The translations under genes were made by a program, and so were the position numbers. Positions 7,712 through 16,669 of a DNA stretch of 23,135 nt are shown here, piece by piece; position 1 is the stretch's first letter, and each line of letters opens with the position of its first letter. The notes under the pieces were generated by a model that saw only the letters and a program-made list of their open reading frames with translations, was not told the origin of the DNA and made no database searches. The stretch lies in contig CAZVCJ010000056.1 of the NCBI GenBank assembly GCA_964625745.1, positions 1 to 23,135 of the forward strand, in the 5' to 3' direction. This DNA comes from CAZVCJ01 sp964625745. GTDB taxonomy: Bacteria > Chloroflexota > Anaerolineae > VGOG01.

Positions 7712-7920
7712 ATTAGTAACTGCTGGCCCTGCCTGAGATTCTCCAACCTGAGACCGGGCGACCATAGGGGTCAGCGGTGATGGCTCCCATCGGCAGGCCG
7801 AGGGTGGCCGAAAAACGCGAAAGGAGGTGATGGCCACAAACAGGTGAGCAGCATCTAGTGGGCGTTCGCAAGTCGTTCGCCAAAAAATATTGAAGCTATT
7901 TTGAAAGGAGAAAACAGAAA

Positions 7921-8712
7921 ATGAAGAAGAATGGTTTGATGGGTGAGCTCGTTGCCGAAGCGTTCGGGACGTTTATCCTGATCCTTTTGGGAGACGGTGT
8001 CGTCGCCAACGTCGGCTTGGCTCCCCGCCTGGCTGCATCAGGCTATGCCTGGACGACGATAACCTTCGGATGGGCCTTCGCGGTGGTTGTGGCTGTGTAC
8101 GTTGCCGGTGGCGTCACCGGCGCGCACATCAACCCGGCGGTCACGCTGGCGGGCGCGGTGAAGCGCGGCTTCGCCTGGGCCAAGGTTATCCCCTATTGGA
8201 TCGCGCAGGTAATCGGCGCTTTCCTGGGCGCACTGGCCGTGTACCTGTGCTACCGGGACGGTCTGGTGTCGGCTGGCATGCCCAACGTCTGGTGCACCGG
8301 ACCAGGCTCTATCTTCGGTCAGGCTTTCTGGGGTGGCGCTGGAGGGTCGGCCATCGGGACGTATTCACTGCTCACTTGCTTCATCTGTGAGATCTTCGGC
8401 ACGGCTATGCTGATCTGGGGTGTCTATGCAGTCGTCGATGCCAAGAATGTAGGCCCCGGCGCCAACCTTTGGCCGCTCCTGGTGGGTTTCGTCGTTCTGG
8501 CGATCGGCCTTTCCTTGGGTGGTCCCAGTGGCTACGCCATCAACCCTGCCCGTGACTTCGGCCCGCGCCTCTTCGGCCTCCTGGTAGGTACCAAGGGTCT
8601 CTTCAGTGGTCTCTACTGGCTGGTGGCACCTATACTTGGGACTCTCATCGGCGGTGTCCTGGGCGCCTTCACCTACGACTGGTTCATTACCCCCTACCTG
8701 GCAAAGAAATAA
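7921..8712 (+). CDS. glpF: Glycerol uptake facilitator (aquaglyceroporin)
   Basis: Members of the MIP family form tetrameric channels in the inner membrane; GlpF passes glycerol and other small polyols by facilitated diffusion. The 263-residue product has the two pore-forming NPA motifs, HINPAV (N71-A73) and INPARDF (N208-A210). The Asp after the second NPA-Arg is typical of glycerol rather than water channels. Six hydrophobic segments plus two half-helices are apparent, and the length is standard. A good ribosome site (GAAAGGAG) precedes ATG 7921. It is the first gene of the glycerol block and is followed by dihydroxyacetone and glycerol kinases, which supports glycerol (and perhaps dihydroxyacetone) uptake as its role. 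Confidence 0.95.
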   Translation: MKKNGLMGELVAEAFGTFILILLGDGVVANVGLAPRLAASGYAWTTITFGWAFAVVVAVYVAGGVTGAHINPAVTLAGAVKRGFAWAKVIPYWIAQVIGAFLGALAVYLCYRDGLVSAGMPNVWCTGPGSIFGQAFWGGAGGSAIGTYSLLTCFICEIFGTAMLIWGVYAVVDAKNVGPGANLWPLLVGFVVLAIGLSLGGPSGYAINPARDFGPRLFGLLVGTKGLFSGLYWLVAPILGTLIGGVLGAFTYDWFITPYLAKK

Positions 8713-8751
8713 TTGAGCCAGTGGGCGGATCCAGGACGAGCTTACAACTAA

Positions 8752-8769
8752 GTTGACAGGGTTGTCAAC
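8752..8769. promoter_or_regulatory. Operator-like palindrome between glpF and dhaK
   Basis: GTTGACA-GGGT-TGTCAAC is a perfect 7-base inverted repeat with a 4-base centre. It abuts the 5' side of a long hairpin. It could be a DNA-binding site or part of an RNA structure; nothing in the window decides. Confidence 0.4.
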
Positions 8770-8806
8770 GGGAGGGGAGTAAGGGGTAACCCTTTCCTCC
8801 CCTCCC
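8770..8806 (+). terminator. Strong hairpin between glpF and dhaK (attenuator or processing site)
   Basis: GGGAGGGGA (8770-8778) pairs with TCCCCTCCC (8798-8806), and AAGGG (8781-8785) pairs with CCCTT (8790-8794), closed by a GTAA loop of the stable GNRA class. The following TACTTTGTCTTT is only moderately T-rich. It may lower expression downstream of glpF or protect the glpF transcript end, with partial read-through into dhaK. Confidence 0.6.
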
Positions 8807-8840
8807 TACTTTGTCTTTAGAAGCGAGAGGAGGCAAGAAC

Positions 8841-9914
<1,074 letters not shown>

Positions 9915-9940
9915 AGAGTTGGAAATTGGAGATTAGAAGT

Positions 9941-9977
9941 TGGATGTTGGATGCTGGTTTCCAGTATCCAACATCCA
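9941..9977. repeat. Long hairpin in a TTGGA-rich repeat between dhaK and dhaL
   Basis: TGGATGTTGGATGCTGG (9941-9957) pairs with CCAGTATCCAACATCCA (9961-9977) over 17 bases, with one G-T wobble and a TTT loop. Upstream, 9918-9957 is built from degenerate TTGGA/GATT units. Such segments are dispersed intergenic repeats in some environmental genomes. No T-run follows, so it is more likely an RNA-stability or processing element than a terminator. Confidence 0.65.
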
Positions 9978-10008
9978 GCATTAAGTAAGGGGGAGATGGC
10001 TTTCAATA

Positions 10009-10650
10009 ATGATGACTAAGAGCCAGGTTCTGAAGTGGCTTGAGGCTACGGCTGCGGTGATCGAAGAAAACAGGCAGTATCTCACCGATCTGGACTCGCC
10101 CATCGGCGATGCCGATCACGGCACCAACATGGATCGAGGTTTCAAGAAGATAGTGAGCAAGCTGCCTGGTGTGGAGGAAGAGGACATTGGCGCCATTCTT
10201 AAGACGTCCGGGATGGCCCTCATCACCAGTGTCGGTGGGGCAGGAGGCCCTTTATATGGCACTCTCCTCATGGATGCGGGGAAGGCCGTGGCGGGCAAGG
10301 ATGAACTCTCCGATGATGACCTGGTCGCTCTTCTCGACGCTGGCTTGAAGGGGGTGATCAGGATAGGGAAAACCAACCTGGAAGACAAAACCATGGTGGA
10401 TGCCCTCTACCCCGCCATAGAGGCTCTCAAGGAGGCCGTCGCCGATGGCAAGGACACTGTAGAGGCCCTCCACCTGATGACGGAGGCCGCCCACGAGGGG
10501 ATGAAGGCCACCATTCCTATGCTGGCCAGGAAGGGCCGCGCCAGCTACTTGGGAGAGCGCAGCATTGGCCACCAGGACCCAGGGGCGACTTCCTCTTACC
10601 TGCTCCTGAAAACCTTGATGGAGACCGTTGAGTCCAACCCACCAGCCTAG
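10009..10650 (+). CDS. dhaL: Dihydroxyacetone kinase, nucleotide-binding subunit DhaL
   Basis: DhaL carries the nucleotide and magnesium that phosphorylate the dihydroxyacetone held by DhaK. The 213-residue product has the metal-binding signature DSPIGDADHGTNM, with D29, D34 and D36 matching the three aspartates of the family. A GG-rich stretch, TSVGGAGGPLYGT, is the nucleotide-binding loop. In the PTS-dependent system DhaL is recharged by DhaM; no dhaM is in the window, so the phosphate donor is undecided. Two consecutive ATGs (10009 and 10012) are possible starts; a GGGGGAG sequence lies 13 or so bases upstream. It forms one functional unit with dhaK. Confidence 0.93.
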   Translation: MMTKSQVLKWLEATAAVIEENRQYLTDLDSPIGDADHGTNMDRGFKKIVSKLPGVEEEDIGAILKTSGMALITSVGGAGGPLYGTLLMDAGKAVAGKDELSDDDLVALLDAGLKGVIRIGKTNLEDKTMVDALYPAIEALKEAVADGKDTVEALHLMTEAAHEGMKATIPMLARKGRASYLGERSIGHQDPGATSSYLLLKTLMETVESNPPA

Positions 10651-10804
10651 CGTGTCCGAGTCATCCTTTGCATTGCTATATAGACCATCGTGGTTTTTGC
10701 GCCAGGGATTTTGAGAGGGGGTGATGAAAAGGGAAAAAGAATGCGAGACAAAAAATCATCCGTAACCAACTAAAATATCACTAGACAAAGGAGTAAGTGT
10801 AAAA

Positions 10805-12316
10805 ATGGGGAAGAAATACGCAGCAGCAGTTGACCAGGGTACGACCAGTACCCGCTTCATGATCTTTGACCACGCAGGACAGGTGGCCGGCGTGGATCAG
10901 ATGGAGCACGAGCAGATTTATCCGCAGGCTGGCTGGGTCGAGCACGACCCGATGGAGATCTGGGCCCGCACCCAGGACGTGATCAAGGCCGGGCTGAAGA
11001 AGTCGGGAGTCAAGGCCGAGGAGATCGCTTCCGTCGGCATCACCAACCAGCGTGAGACCACCGTCGTTTGGGACAAGAAGACCGGCAAGCCCTACTACAA
11101 TGCCATCGTCTGGCAGTGCACCCGCACCAAGGACATCTGCGACGCGCTGGCCGCGGACGGCGGCCAGGATCGCTTCCGCGCCAAGGTAGGGTTGCCCCTG
11201 GCCACCTACTTCTCTGGCCCCAAGATCAAGTGGGTGCTGGAAAACGTGGATGGCGTCCGCAAGGCGGCGGAGAAGGGCGACGCCCTCTTCGGCAACATTG
11301 ACACCTGGGAGATCTGGTGGCTGACCGGCGGCCCCAAGGGTGGTGCGCACGTGACCGACGTGACCAACGCCAGCCGCACCATGCTCATGAACCTGAAGAC
11401 CCTGGATTGGGATCAGGAGATCCTGGACATCATGGGCATCCCGCGCCAGATGTTGCCGGAGGTCCGCCCCTCCAGCGATCCCAAGATCTATGGCTACACG
11501 CCCAAGGATGGCCCGTTTGGCACATCCATCCCGGTGTGCGGTGACCTGGGCGACCAGCAGGGCGCCCTGGTGGGCCAGACCTGCTACAGTCCTGGTGAGG
11601 CCAAGAACACCTACGGCACCGGCTGCTTTATGCTGCTGAACACCGGCACCAAGGCTGTGCCCAGCAAGAGCGGCCTGCTGACCACCCTGGGCTACAAGTT
11701 CGGCGATGAGCCGGCGGTCTACGCTCTGGAGGGATCCATCGCCATCACCGGCGCGTTGGTGCAGTGGCTGCGCGATAACCTCAATCTGATCGAGAAGTCG
11801 CCGGAAATCGAGGACTTGGCCAATACCGTCGAGGATAACGGCGGCATCTACTTCGTGCCCGCCTTCTCCGGCCTGTTCGCGCCCTACTGGAAGAGCGACG
11901 CCCGAGGCGTGATCGTCGGCATGACCCGCTACGTCAACAAGGGGCACTTCGCCCGCGCCGCGCTGGAGGCCACCGCCTACCAGACCCGCGAGGTGCTGGA
12001 CGCGATGAACAAGGACTCCGGCGTGAAGCTGGCGGCTCTCAAGGTGGACGGCGGCATGGTCTTCAACGAGACCCTGATGCAGTTCCAGGCCGACATCCTG
12101 GGCGTGCCCGTCGTTCGCCCGATGGTGGCCGAGACCACCGCGTTAGGTTCAGCCTACGCCTCTGGCCTGGCCGTCGGCTTCTGGGCGAATACCGACGAGA
12201 TGCGCGCGAACTGGGGCATTGACAAGACCTGGGAGCCCAAGATGGACGCCGGGACCCGCGCGGAGCTTTACAAGGGGTGGCTCAAGGCCGTCACCCGCAC
12301 CTTCGATTGGGTGTAG
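10805..12316 (+). CDS. glpK: Glycerol kinase
   Basis: GlpK uses ATP to make sn-glycerol-3-phosphate, trapping glycerol in the cell and feeding the dehydrogenase encoded downstream. The 503-residue protein is a full-length FGGY-family kinase. The N-terminal phosphate loop is DQGTTSTR (from D10). Family landmarks GITNQRETTVVWD, IVWQCTRT and the C-terminal KVDGGMVFNETLMQFQAD are all present. ATG 10805 follows AAGGAGTAAG. The preceding 154 bases hold no clear gene or promoter. Codon use is strongly biased to G/C-ending codons, with almost no AGA, AGG or ATA, in contrast to glpA, glpB and glpC. A 1.2-kb reverse-strand open frame over it is a shadow. Confidence 0.96.
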   Translation: MGKKYAAAVDQGTTSTRFMIFDHAGQVAGVDQMEHEQIYPQAGWVEHDPMEIWARTQDVIKAGLKKSGVKAEEIASVGITNQRETTVVWDKKTGKPYYNAIVWQCTRTKDICDALAADGGQDRFRAKVGLPLATYFSGPKIKWVLENVDGVRKAAEKGDALFGNIDTWEIWWLTGGPKGGAHVTDVTNASRTMLMNLKTLDWDQEILDIMGIPRQMLPEVRPSSDPKIYGYTPKDGPFGTSIPVCGDLGDQQGALVGQTCYSPGEAKNTYGTGCFMLLNTGTKAVPSKSGLLTTLGYKFGDEPAVYALEGSIAITGALVQWLRDNLNLIEKSPEIEDLANTVEDNGGIYFVPAFSGLFAPYWKSDARGVIVGMTRYVNKGHFARAALEATAYQTREVLDAMNKDSGVKLAALKVDGGMVFNETLMQFQADILGVPVVRPMVAETTALGSAYASGLAVGFWANTDEMRANWGIDKTWEPKMDAGTRAELYKGWLKAVTRTFDWV

Positions 12317-12385
12317 TAATAAAGAAAGCAAGCTGGGCCAGGTAATAGGTAACAGCTTACGCTGGAGCCGCGCCGCTGCCCATAG

Positions 12386-12428
12386 CATAGGGAAGGGAAG
12401 ACCCTCGATGGGTTTTCCCTTCCCTATG
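12386..12428 (+). terminator. Strong hairpin between glpK and glpA
   Basis: CATAGGGAAGGGAA (12386-12399) pairs perfectly with TTCCCTTCCCTATG (12415-12428); a wobble pair and ACCC/GGGT extend the stem to about 19 pairs around a TCGAT loop. There is no T-run afterwards. It may stabilise the glpK end of a processed transcript or partly uncouple glpK from glpABC expression. Confidence 0.6.
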
Positions 12429-12478
12429 GTCGTAGAAGATGAAACAGGTTTGAAGACAAGGAGAGGAAAGCGTTAAAT

Positions 12479-14152
12479 ATGGAAAAAGAGAGAGTACAGT
12501 TGGTTGTCATAGGGGCTGGATCCACCGGAGCGGCCGTGGCCTGGGATGCGGCTATGCGTGGTATAGATACCATATTACTTGAAAGGGGCGATCTCGCTTC
12601 GGGGACCACGGGCAAATGCCATGGGATGCTCCACAGCGGGGCCCGGTATGCGGTCAAGGATAAGGAAGGAGCAACAGAGTGTATTGAGGAAACTAAGCTC
12701 CTCCACAAAATAGCTCCTCATGTCCTGGAGAGAACCGGGGGCCTTTTTGTGGGCTTTAAAGAAGATGCGGAGAAGTATCCGGGTTATAAAGAGAAGCAGC
12801 TAGAGGGATGTAAGGAATGTGGGATACCTGCCGAAGAAATCAGTGTGAGAGAAGCGCTGGAGATAGAACCCAACCTCAATCCGGAGATAGTTGACGCGCT
12901 TTGGATTCCCCACGATGGTACATTGCATCCTATTGGGTTTGTTCTAAGCCTATGTTTGACTGGGAAGAAGTATGGGGCAGACATCAGGCCGTATAACGAA
13001 GTTATAGACATCTTAAAAGAAGGAGATACCGTTACAGGGGTAAGGGTGAAGGATCACCTGAGGGAGAAGATCTATGAGATCAACTCTGACGTGGTAGTAA
13101 GTGCAGCCGGCCCATGGGCTGATCCCATAGCTAAAATGGCAGGAGTCCATGTCCCCCAAGTGCCTACCCCTGGGGTGATGGTCGTCGTAAATAGGAGAGT
13201 GAATAGTGTACTGATCAATCATCTCAGGCCCAATTCTGATGGGGATATCATTGTGCCACATCATACTACCTCGGTGATTGGAACGACTTCCTGGCCGGTG
13301 AAAGACCCAGATAAGGTTCCCATCCCGAAGGATCACGTTGATCTTATGCTGGAGGAGGGGATTAAAAAGATACCCGCGATAGAGGGCGCCAGGATCTTGA
13401 GAGCCTATGCAGCATGTAGGCCTACTATAGCGCCGGAAGGGGCGGCAGTCACGACAGGAAGAGAACTCAGCAGAACATTCGAAGCCTTTGATCACGAAGC
13501 CAGGGACGGGGTGAAGGGATTTGTAACCATCACCGGTGGGAAGATGTGTACTGCTAGAGGTATGGCTGAACAGAGCATAGACCTGGTGTGTAAGAAGATA
13601 GGGATAAAGGCCGAATGCCACACGCGTGAGGCGAAACTGGTGGGAGCGGAAGAGCCTGTGGATGTAAAGAAAGTGGCAGATTTATTTGGTCTGCCCAGGA
13701 TATACGTGCAAAGATCTGCTCAGAGATGGGGGGATTTGATCAAGGAGATTTTTGAGCCCATAGAGGAGGAGCCATTCCGGGGCAGTTTTGTCTGCACCGA
13801 TGAATTCGTCACCAGAGCGGAGATAGAATACTCAGTAAAGAATCTGTGGGCATATTTCATAAACGACATCAGGAGAAGGACAAGATCAGGTATGGGCACT
13901 TGTCAGGGAGGAACTTGCAGTTACCAAATAGCTGGAATCCTGGCGGAGGAGTTTGACAGGCAGCCCGCCGATGTCCACGCTGACTTGATGTCCTTCTTGA
14001 AGATTCGATTTCTAGGGGACAAGACGGCCTGCTGGGGAGATCAGTTTCGCCAATGGAAACTTCACGAGGCTGCCTATGCGTGCCTGGGAAATTACGACAA
14101 GTTACATAAGGGATTGCCTTTCTCAATGCCCATCTTTGGGGAGGCACCCTGA
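12479..14152 (+). CDS. glpA: Anaerobic glycerol-3-phosphate dehydrogenase, FAD subunit A
   Basis: GlpA is the FAD-containing catalytic subunit of the GlpABC complex, which oxidises glycerol-3-phosphate to dihydroxyacetone phosphate at the cytoplasmic membrane. The 557-residue product opens with a Rossmann dinucleotide motif, VVIGAGSTGAAV (G12, G14, G17), then the family LLERGDLASGTTGKCHGMLH. The C-terminal part contains a BFD-type region with GMGTCQGGTC (C475, C480). Its upstream partner reads VCTDE (C439, T440, D441), where Escherichia coli GlpA, as I recall it, has CxC, so one of the four [2Fe-2S] ligands seems replaced by Asp. ATG 12479 follows GGAGAGGAAAG. glpB begins 16 bases after the stop. 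Codon use (many AGA, AGG, ATA) differs from glpK. Confidence 0.94.
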   Translation: MEKERVQLVVIGAGSTGAAVAWDAAMRGIDTILLERGDLASGTTGKCHGMLHSGARYAVKDKEGATECIEETKLLHKIAPHVLERTGGLFVGFKEDAEKYPGYKEKQLEGCKECGIPAEEISVREALEIEPNLNPEIVDALWIPHDGTLHPIGFVLSLCLTGKKYGADIRPYNEVIDILKEGDTVTGVRVKDHLREKIYEINSDVVVSAAGPWADPIAKMAGVHVPQVPTPGVMVVVNRRVNSVLINHLRPNSDGDIIVPHHTTSVIGTTSWPVKDPDKVPIPKDHVDLMLEEGIKKIPAIEGARILRAYAACRPTIAPEGAAVTTGRELSRTFEAFDHEARDGVKGFVTITGGKMCTARGMAEQSIDLVCKKIGIKAECHTREAKLVGAEEPVDVKKVADLFGLPRIYVQRSAQRWGDLIKEIFEPIEEEPFRGSFVCTDEFVTRAEIEYSVKNLWAYFINDIRRRTRSGMGTCQGGTCSYQIAGILAEEFDRQPADVHADLMSFLKIRFLGDKTACWGDQFRQWKLHEAAYACLGNYDKLHKGLPFSMPIFGEAP

Positions 14153-14168
14153 TTAGAAGGGGGACACC

Positions 14169-15512
14169 TTGATCAGAAAACAATTTGATGTTCTGGTAAT
14201 TGGCGGAGGAATAAGCGGGACCCTCGCGGCTGCCTATTTGGCAGGGAAGGGGAGAAAAGTGGGGGTCTTGAAAAAGGGGGGAGGAGCTACAGCGATGAGC
14301 TCAGGGCTCCTCGATGTACTGGGGTACGTGGATGAAGAATTGATTCGAAATCCCGAAGAAGGAGTGAGAAGCCTTGCCGAGCAAAATCCCGACCACCCTT
14401 ATGGCATAACAGGAGGAGGGAGGGAAGAATCCGCCAGTGAAAGGGGACAGGTTGCCGTCAAGAGGCTGAGAGAAGCGCTTGATTTCTTTAGGGCAGGCGT
14501 GAAGGCGGCGGGGCATGAATACAAGGGGAGTCTGGACGAGAATGTACTGGCGATCACTCCGTTCGGGACCTATAAGCCGACTTGTTTGCTGCCTCCCTGG
14601 ATGTATTCGGACATTTCGAGGCTAGACGGTTCGAAGATATTGTTCGTAGGATCAAAAAATAACCCCAGGGTTAACCCCGTTTACATAGCGAAATCGTTTG
14701 AAGGCTTCATATTGCCCAAGCTGAGGGAAATCGGGATAGAAATAGAAGCAGAGGCGGAGGCCGAATATGTGGGCGCACCCGGGCTGGAGGACAGAAGATA
14801 CATTCTCCCTATTGAAGTAGGCTACTCTTTGGATGTAAGTGAGAACTTGAGGGAGTACACGGAGAATATATCGCAGAAACTGGGCGACTCAACTCACGTC
14901 TTCTTGCCCTGTCTCGGTTACAGAAAGCCGAGGGAAAACTGGGAGTACATGAAGGAGAAGCTAGGAGTGGAAGTGGTAGAGCTTCCCTCTTTGCCTCCTT
15001 CTACGGCTGGAATGAGACTCGCCGCTTGCCTGGAAGAGATGGCGAGCAAAGAGGGCGTGGAGTTATATAAGGGCTATAGTGCGGTATCGGCAGAGGTCGA
15101 GGGGTCGAAGTGCTTCAGTGTAGAAGCAGCTCACAGAAACGAAGTGAGCGAGGTGGAGGCTTCAGCTTTCGTGTTAGCTACGGGGGACTACATAAGTGAT
15201 GATCTATTAGTGGAAAAAGATAGGATAATAGAGAGGGCGTTCGGGTTAACAATAGAGACCCCTGAGGATCAGGATTACCTCTCCTGGCTTGACGATACCC
15301 CATTCCCGGTCAGTGGACATCCAGCCTCCAGGTTGGGGGTAAAAGTGGACAGAGCAATGCATCCCTTGGTGAAGGGAGATGTCTTGGCTGAGAACCTCTT
15401 TGCCTGTGGCTCGATAATCGCAGGTTATGACTACAATACAGAGAAATGTGGATTCGGGGTTTGCATATCCACGGCTCTGGCAGCAGCCGAAGGAGTGTTA
15501 GATTACCTATGA
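14169..15512 (+). CDS. glpB: Anaerobic glycerol-3-phosphate dehydrogenase subunit B
   Basis: GlpB is the second flavoprotein-like subunit of the GlpABC complex and helps pass electrons from GlpA toward the GlpC anchor. The 447-residue product starts with a Rossmann motif, LVIGGGISGTLAA, and ends with the GlpB-type stretch CGSIIAGYDYNTEKCGFGV. The start is TTG at 14169: AAGGGGG (14157-14163) is well placed 5 bases upstream and the flavin motif begins within 10 residues, leaving no room for a later start. It lies 16 bases after glpA and overlaps glpC by ATGA (15509-15512). It shares the AGA/AGG/ATA-rich codon style of glpA and glpC. Confidence 0.92.
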   Translation: MIRKQFDVLVIGGGISGTLAAAYLAGKGRKVGVLKKGGGATAMSSGLLDVLGYVDEELIRNPEEGVRSLAEQNPDHPYGITGGGREESASERGQVAVKRLREALDFFRAGVKAAGHEYKGSLDENVLAITPFGTYKPTCLLPPWMYSDISRLDGSKILFVGSKNNPRVNPVYIAKSFEGFILPKLREIGIEIEAEAEAEYVGAPGLEDRRYILPIEVGYSLDVSENLREYTENISQKLGDSTHVFLPCLGYRKPRENWEYMKEKLGVEVVELPSLPPSTAGMRLAACLEEMASKEGVELYKGYSAVSAEVEGSKCFSVEAAHRNEVSEVEASAFVLATGDYISDDLLVEKDRIIERAFGLTIETPEDQDYLSWLDDTPFPVSGHPASRLGVKVDRAMHPLVKGDVLAENLFACGSIIAGYDYNTEKCGFGVCISTALAAAEGVLDYL

Positions 15513-16648
15513 CGAGCATACTAGCAAATTCTGACAAATGCATAAGATGCGGGCTTTGCCTTACCAAGTGCCCCGTCATTTTCACCACGGCTCGTGAAAG
15601 CTTTCCAGGGCCTAAGACCATAGCTGGGGACCTGCCGAGGCCCTCTCACGAGTTCACCGTTAACGAGGACATCATCTTCTATTGCACTATCTGCGGCGCT
15701 TGTGCGGAGATCTGCCCTGCGGATATCCCTGTGGATTTGATAACCAGGGAGATCAGGAGGTCGCTGATAGAAAGCGGGAGAATCGCGGTCACCCTCAGGG
15801 ATGCATTGGAAAGCGCTTTCAAACACGGCAACCCCTGGGGTGGTCTCAGAAGCAAGAGGTCTGAATGGGCCGAGGGCCTGGGCGTAAAGGACATCTCGAA
15901 AGGGGAGAAGGCGGAGCTTCTATACTTCGTTGGGTGCACCGCGTCTTATGATACCAGAGTCCAAGAGGTTGCCCGATCCCTGGTTAAGATATTCAAGGCG
16001 GCGGATTTGGATTTCGGAATCCTGGGAGATGAAGAAATATGTTGCGGAGAGCCAGTAAACTGGATCGGAGAAGAGGGACTATTCGAAGAACTGGCGGAGA
16101 AGAACATAGAGCTGTTCAATAAATACGGGATCAAGAAAATCGTAACCACTTCGCCCCATTGCTACATTACGTTCCAAGAAGACTATCCCTCTATAGCTGA
16201 GAAATTGGGGCTGGAATTTGAAATAGAGGTTAAGCACTACACCCAGCTCTTGGCTGAGCTATTGCAGCAAGGAAAGATAACGTTCTCCAAAAAGGTGGAC
16301 GCATTAGTTACGTATCAAGACCCTTGCTCTCTGGGGAGACGCAGCAAGATATTTGACGAGCCCAGGGAGGTGCTAAGAGCGATCCCTGGCTTGGAACTGG
16401 CCGAGATGGAGAGGACCAGGGAGGAAAGCTATTGTTGCGGAGGAGGCGGGGGAAGGATATTCTTGGAAACTGAGGTCAAGGAAAGGCTTTCGATGGAAAG
16501 GGTTAAGGAAGCAAGCAAACTGGATCCTGATGTGATGGCGACTGCCTGCCCATTTTGCCTGTTGCAGTTTGATGATGCGGTAAAAGTCGCTGGAGAGGAC
16601 ATCGAAGTAAAAGACGTAGCGGAGCTGGTTGCAGAGGCATTGGGCTAG
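15509..16648 (+). CDS. glpC: Anaerobic glycerol-3-phosphate dehydrogenase, iron-sulfur subunit C
   Basis: GlpC links the GlpAB dimer to the membrane and delivers electrons to quinone. The 379-residue protein has two [4Fe-4S] motifs, CIRCGLCLTKCP (C11, C14, C17, C21) and CTICGACAEICP (C59, C62, C65, C69). Two CCG (HdrB-like) domains follow: the first has CCGEP at 178-179, the second CCGGGGGR at 309-310 with CPFC at 347-350. Length is slightly shorter than the Escherichia coli protein. ATG 15509 is chosen because it overlaps the glpB stop and places the first cluster 10 residues in; an upstream extension lies inside glpB. No transmembrane helix is obvious, so anchoring is likely peripheral or through the small membrane protein next door. 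Confidence 0.93.
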   Translation: MTSILANSDKCIRCGLCLTKCPVIFTTARESFPGPKTIAGDLPRPSHEFTVNEDIIFYCTICGACAEICPADIPVDLITREIRRSLIESGRIAVTLRDALESAFKHGNPWGGLRSKRSEWAEGLGVKDISKGEKAELLYFVGCTASYDTRVQEVARSLVKIFKAADLDFGILGDEEICCGEPVNWIGEEGLFEELAEKNIELFNKYGIKKIVTTSPHCYITFQEDYPSIAEKLGLEFEIEVKHYTQLLAELLQQGKITFSKKVDALVTYQDPCSLGRRSKIFDEPREVLRAIPGLELAEMERTREESYCCGGGGGRIFLETEVKERLSMERVKEASKLDPDVMATACPFCLLQFDDAVKVAGEDIEVKDVAELVAEALG

Positions 16649-16669
16649 TTCTCACGGGGTCAGAGAGGA

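Larger units (their letters stand above)
7395..7920. other. Long regulatory leader between the amidase gene and glpF
   Basis: This 526-base gap has no long gene. It holds, in order: an extended -10 element (7427-7435), a consensus promoter (7508-7536), an operator-like palindrome (7561-7575), a short open frame (7656-7736), an intrinsic terminator (7669-7711), a 14-base direct repeat TGCTGGCCCTGCCT (7687-7700 and 7721-7734), and an isolated very strong Shine-Dalgarno sequence (7821-7831). The glpF ribosome site AAAGGAG lies just before 7921. The arrangement suggests control by premature termination of a leader transcript of about 380 bases. Confidence 0.7.

Noticed and set aside
7731..7790. 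Resemblance to a TPP riboswitch (CTGAGA then AACCTGA)
   Set aside because: The two short motifs occur, but the rest of the conserved core and pairing is missing, and the downstream genes are for glycerol use, not thiamine. A covariance-model search would settle it.
10781..11947. 388-codon reverse-strand open frame over glpK
   Set aside because: It is the antisense of a strongly GC3-biased, unmistakable glycerol kinase, which commonly leaves the opposite strand open. The product is low-complexity and resembles no family.
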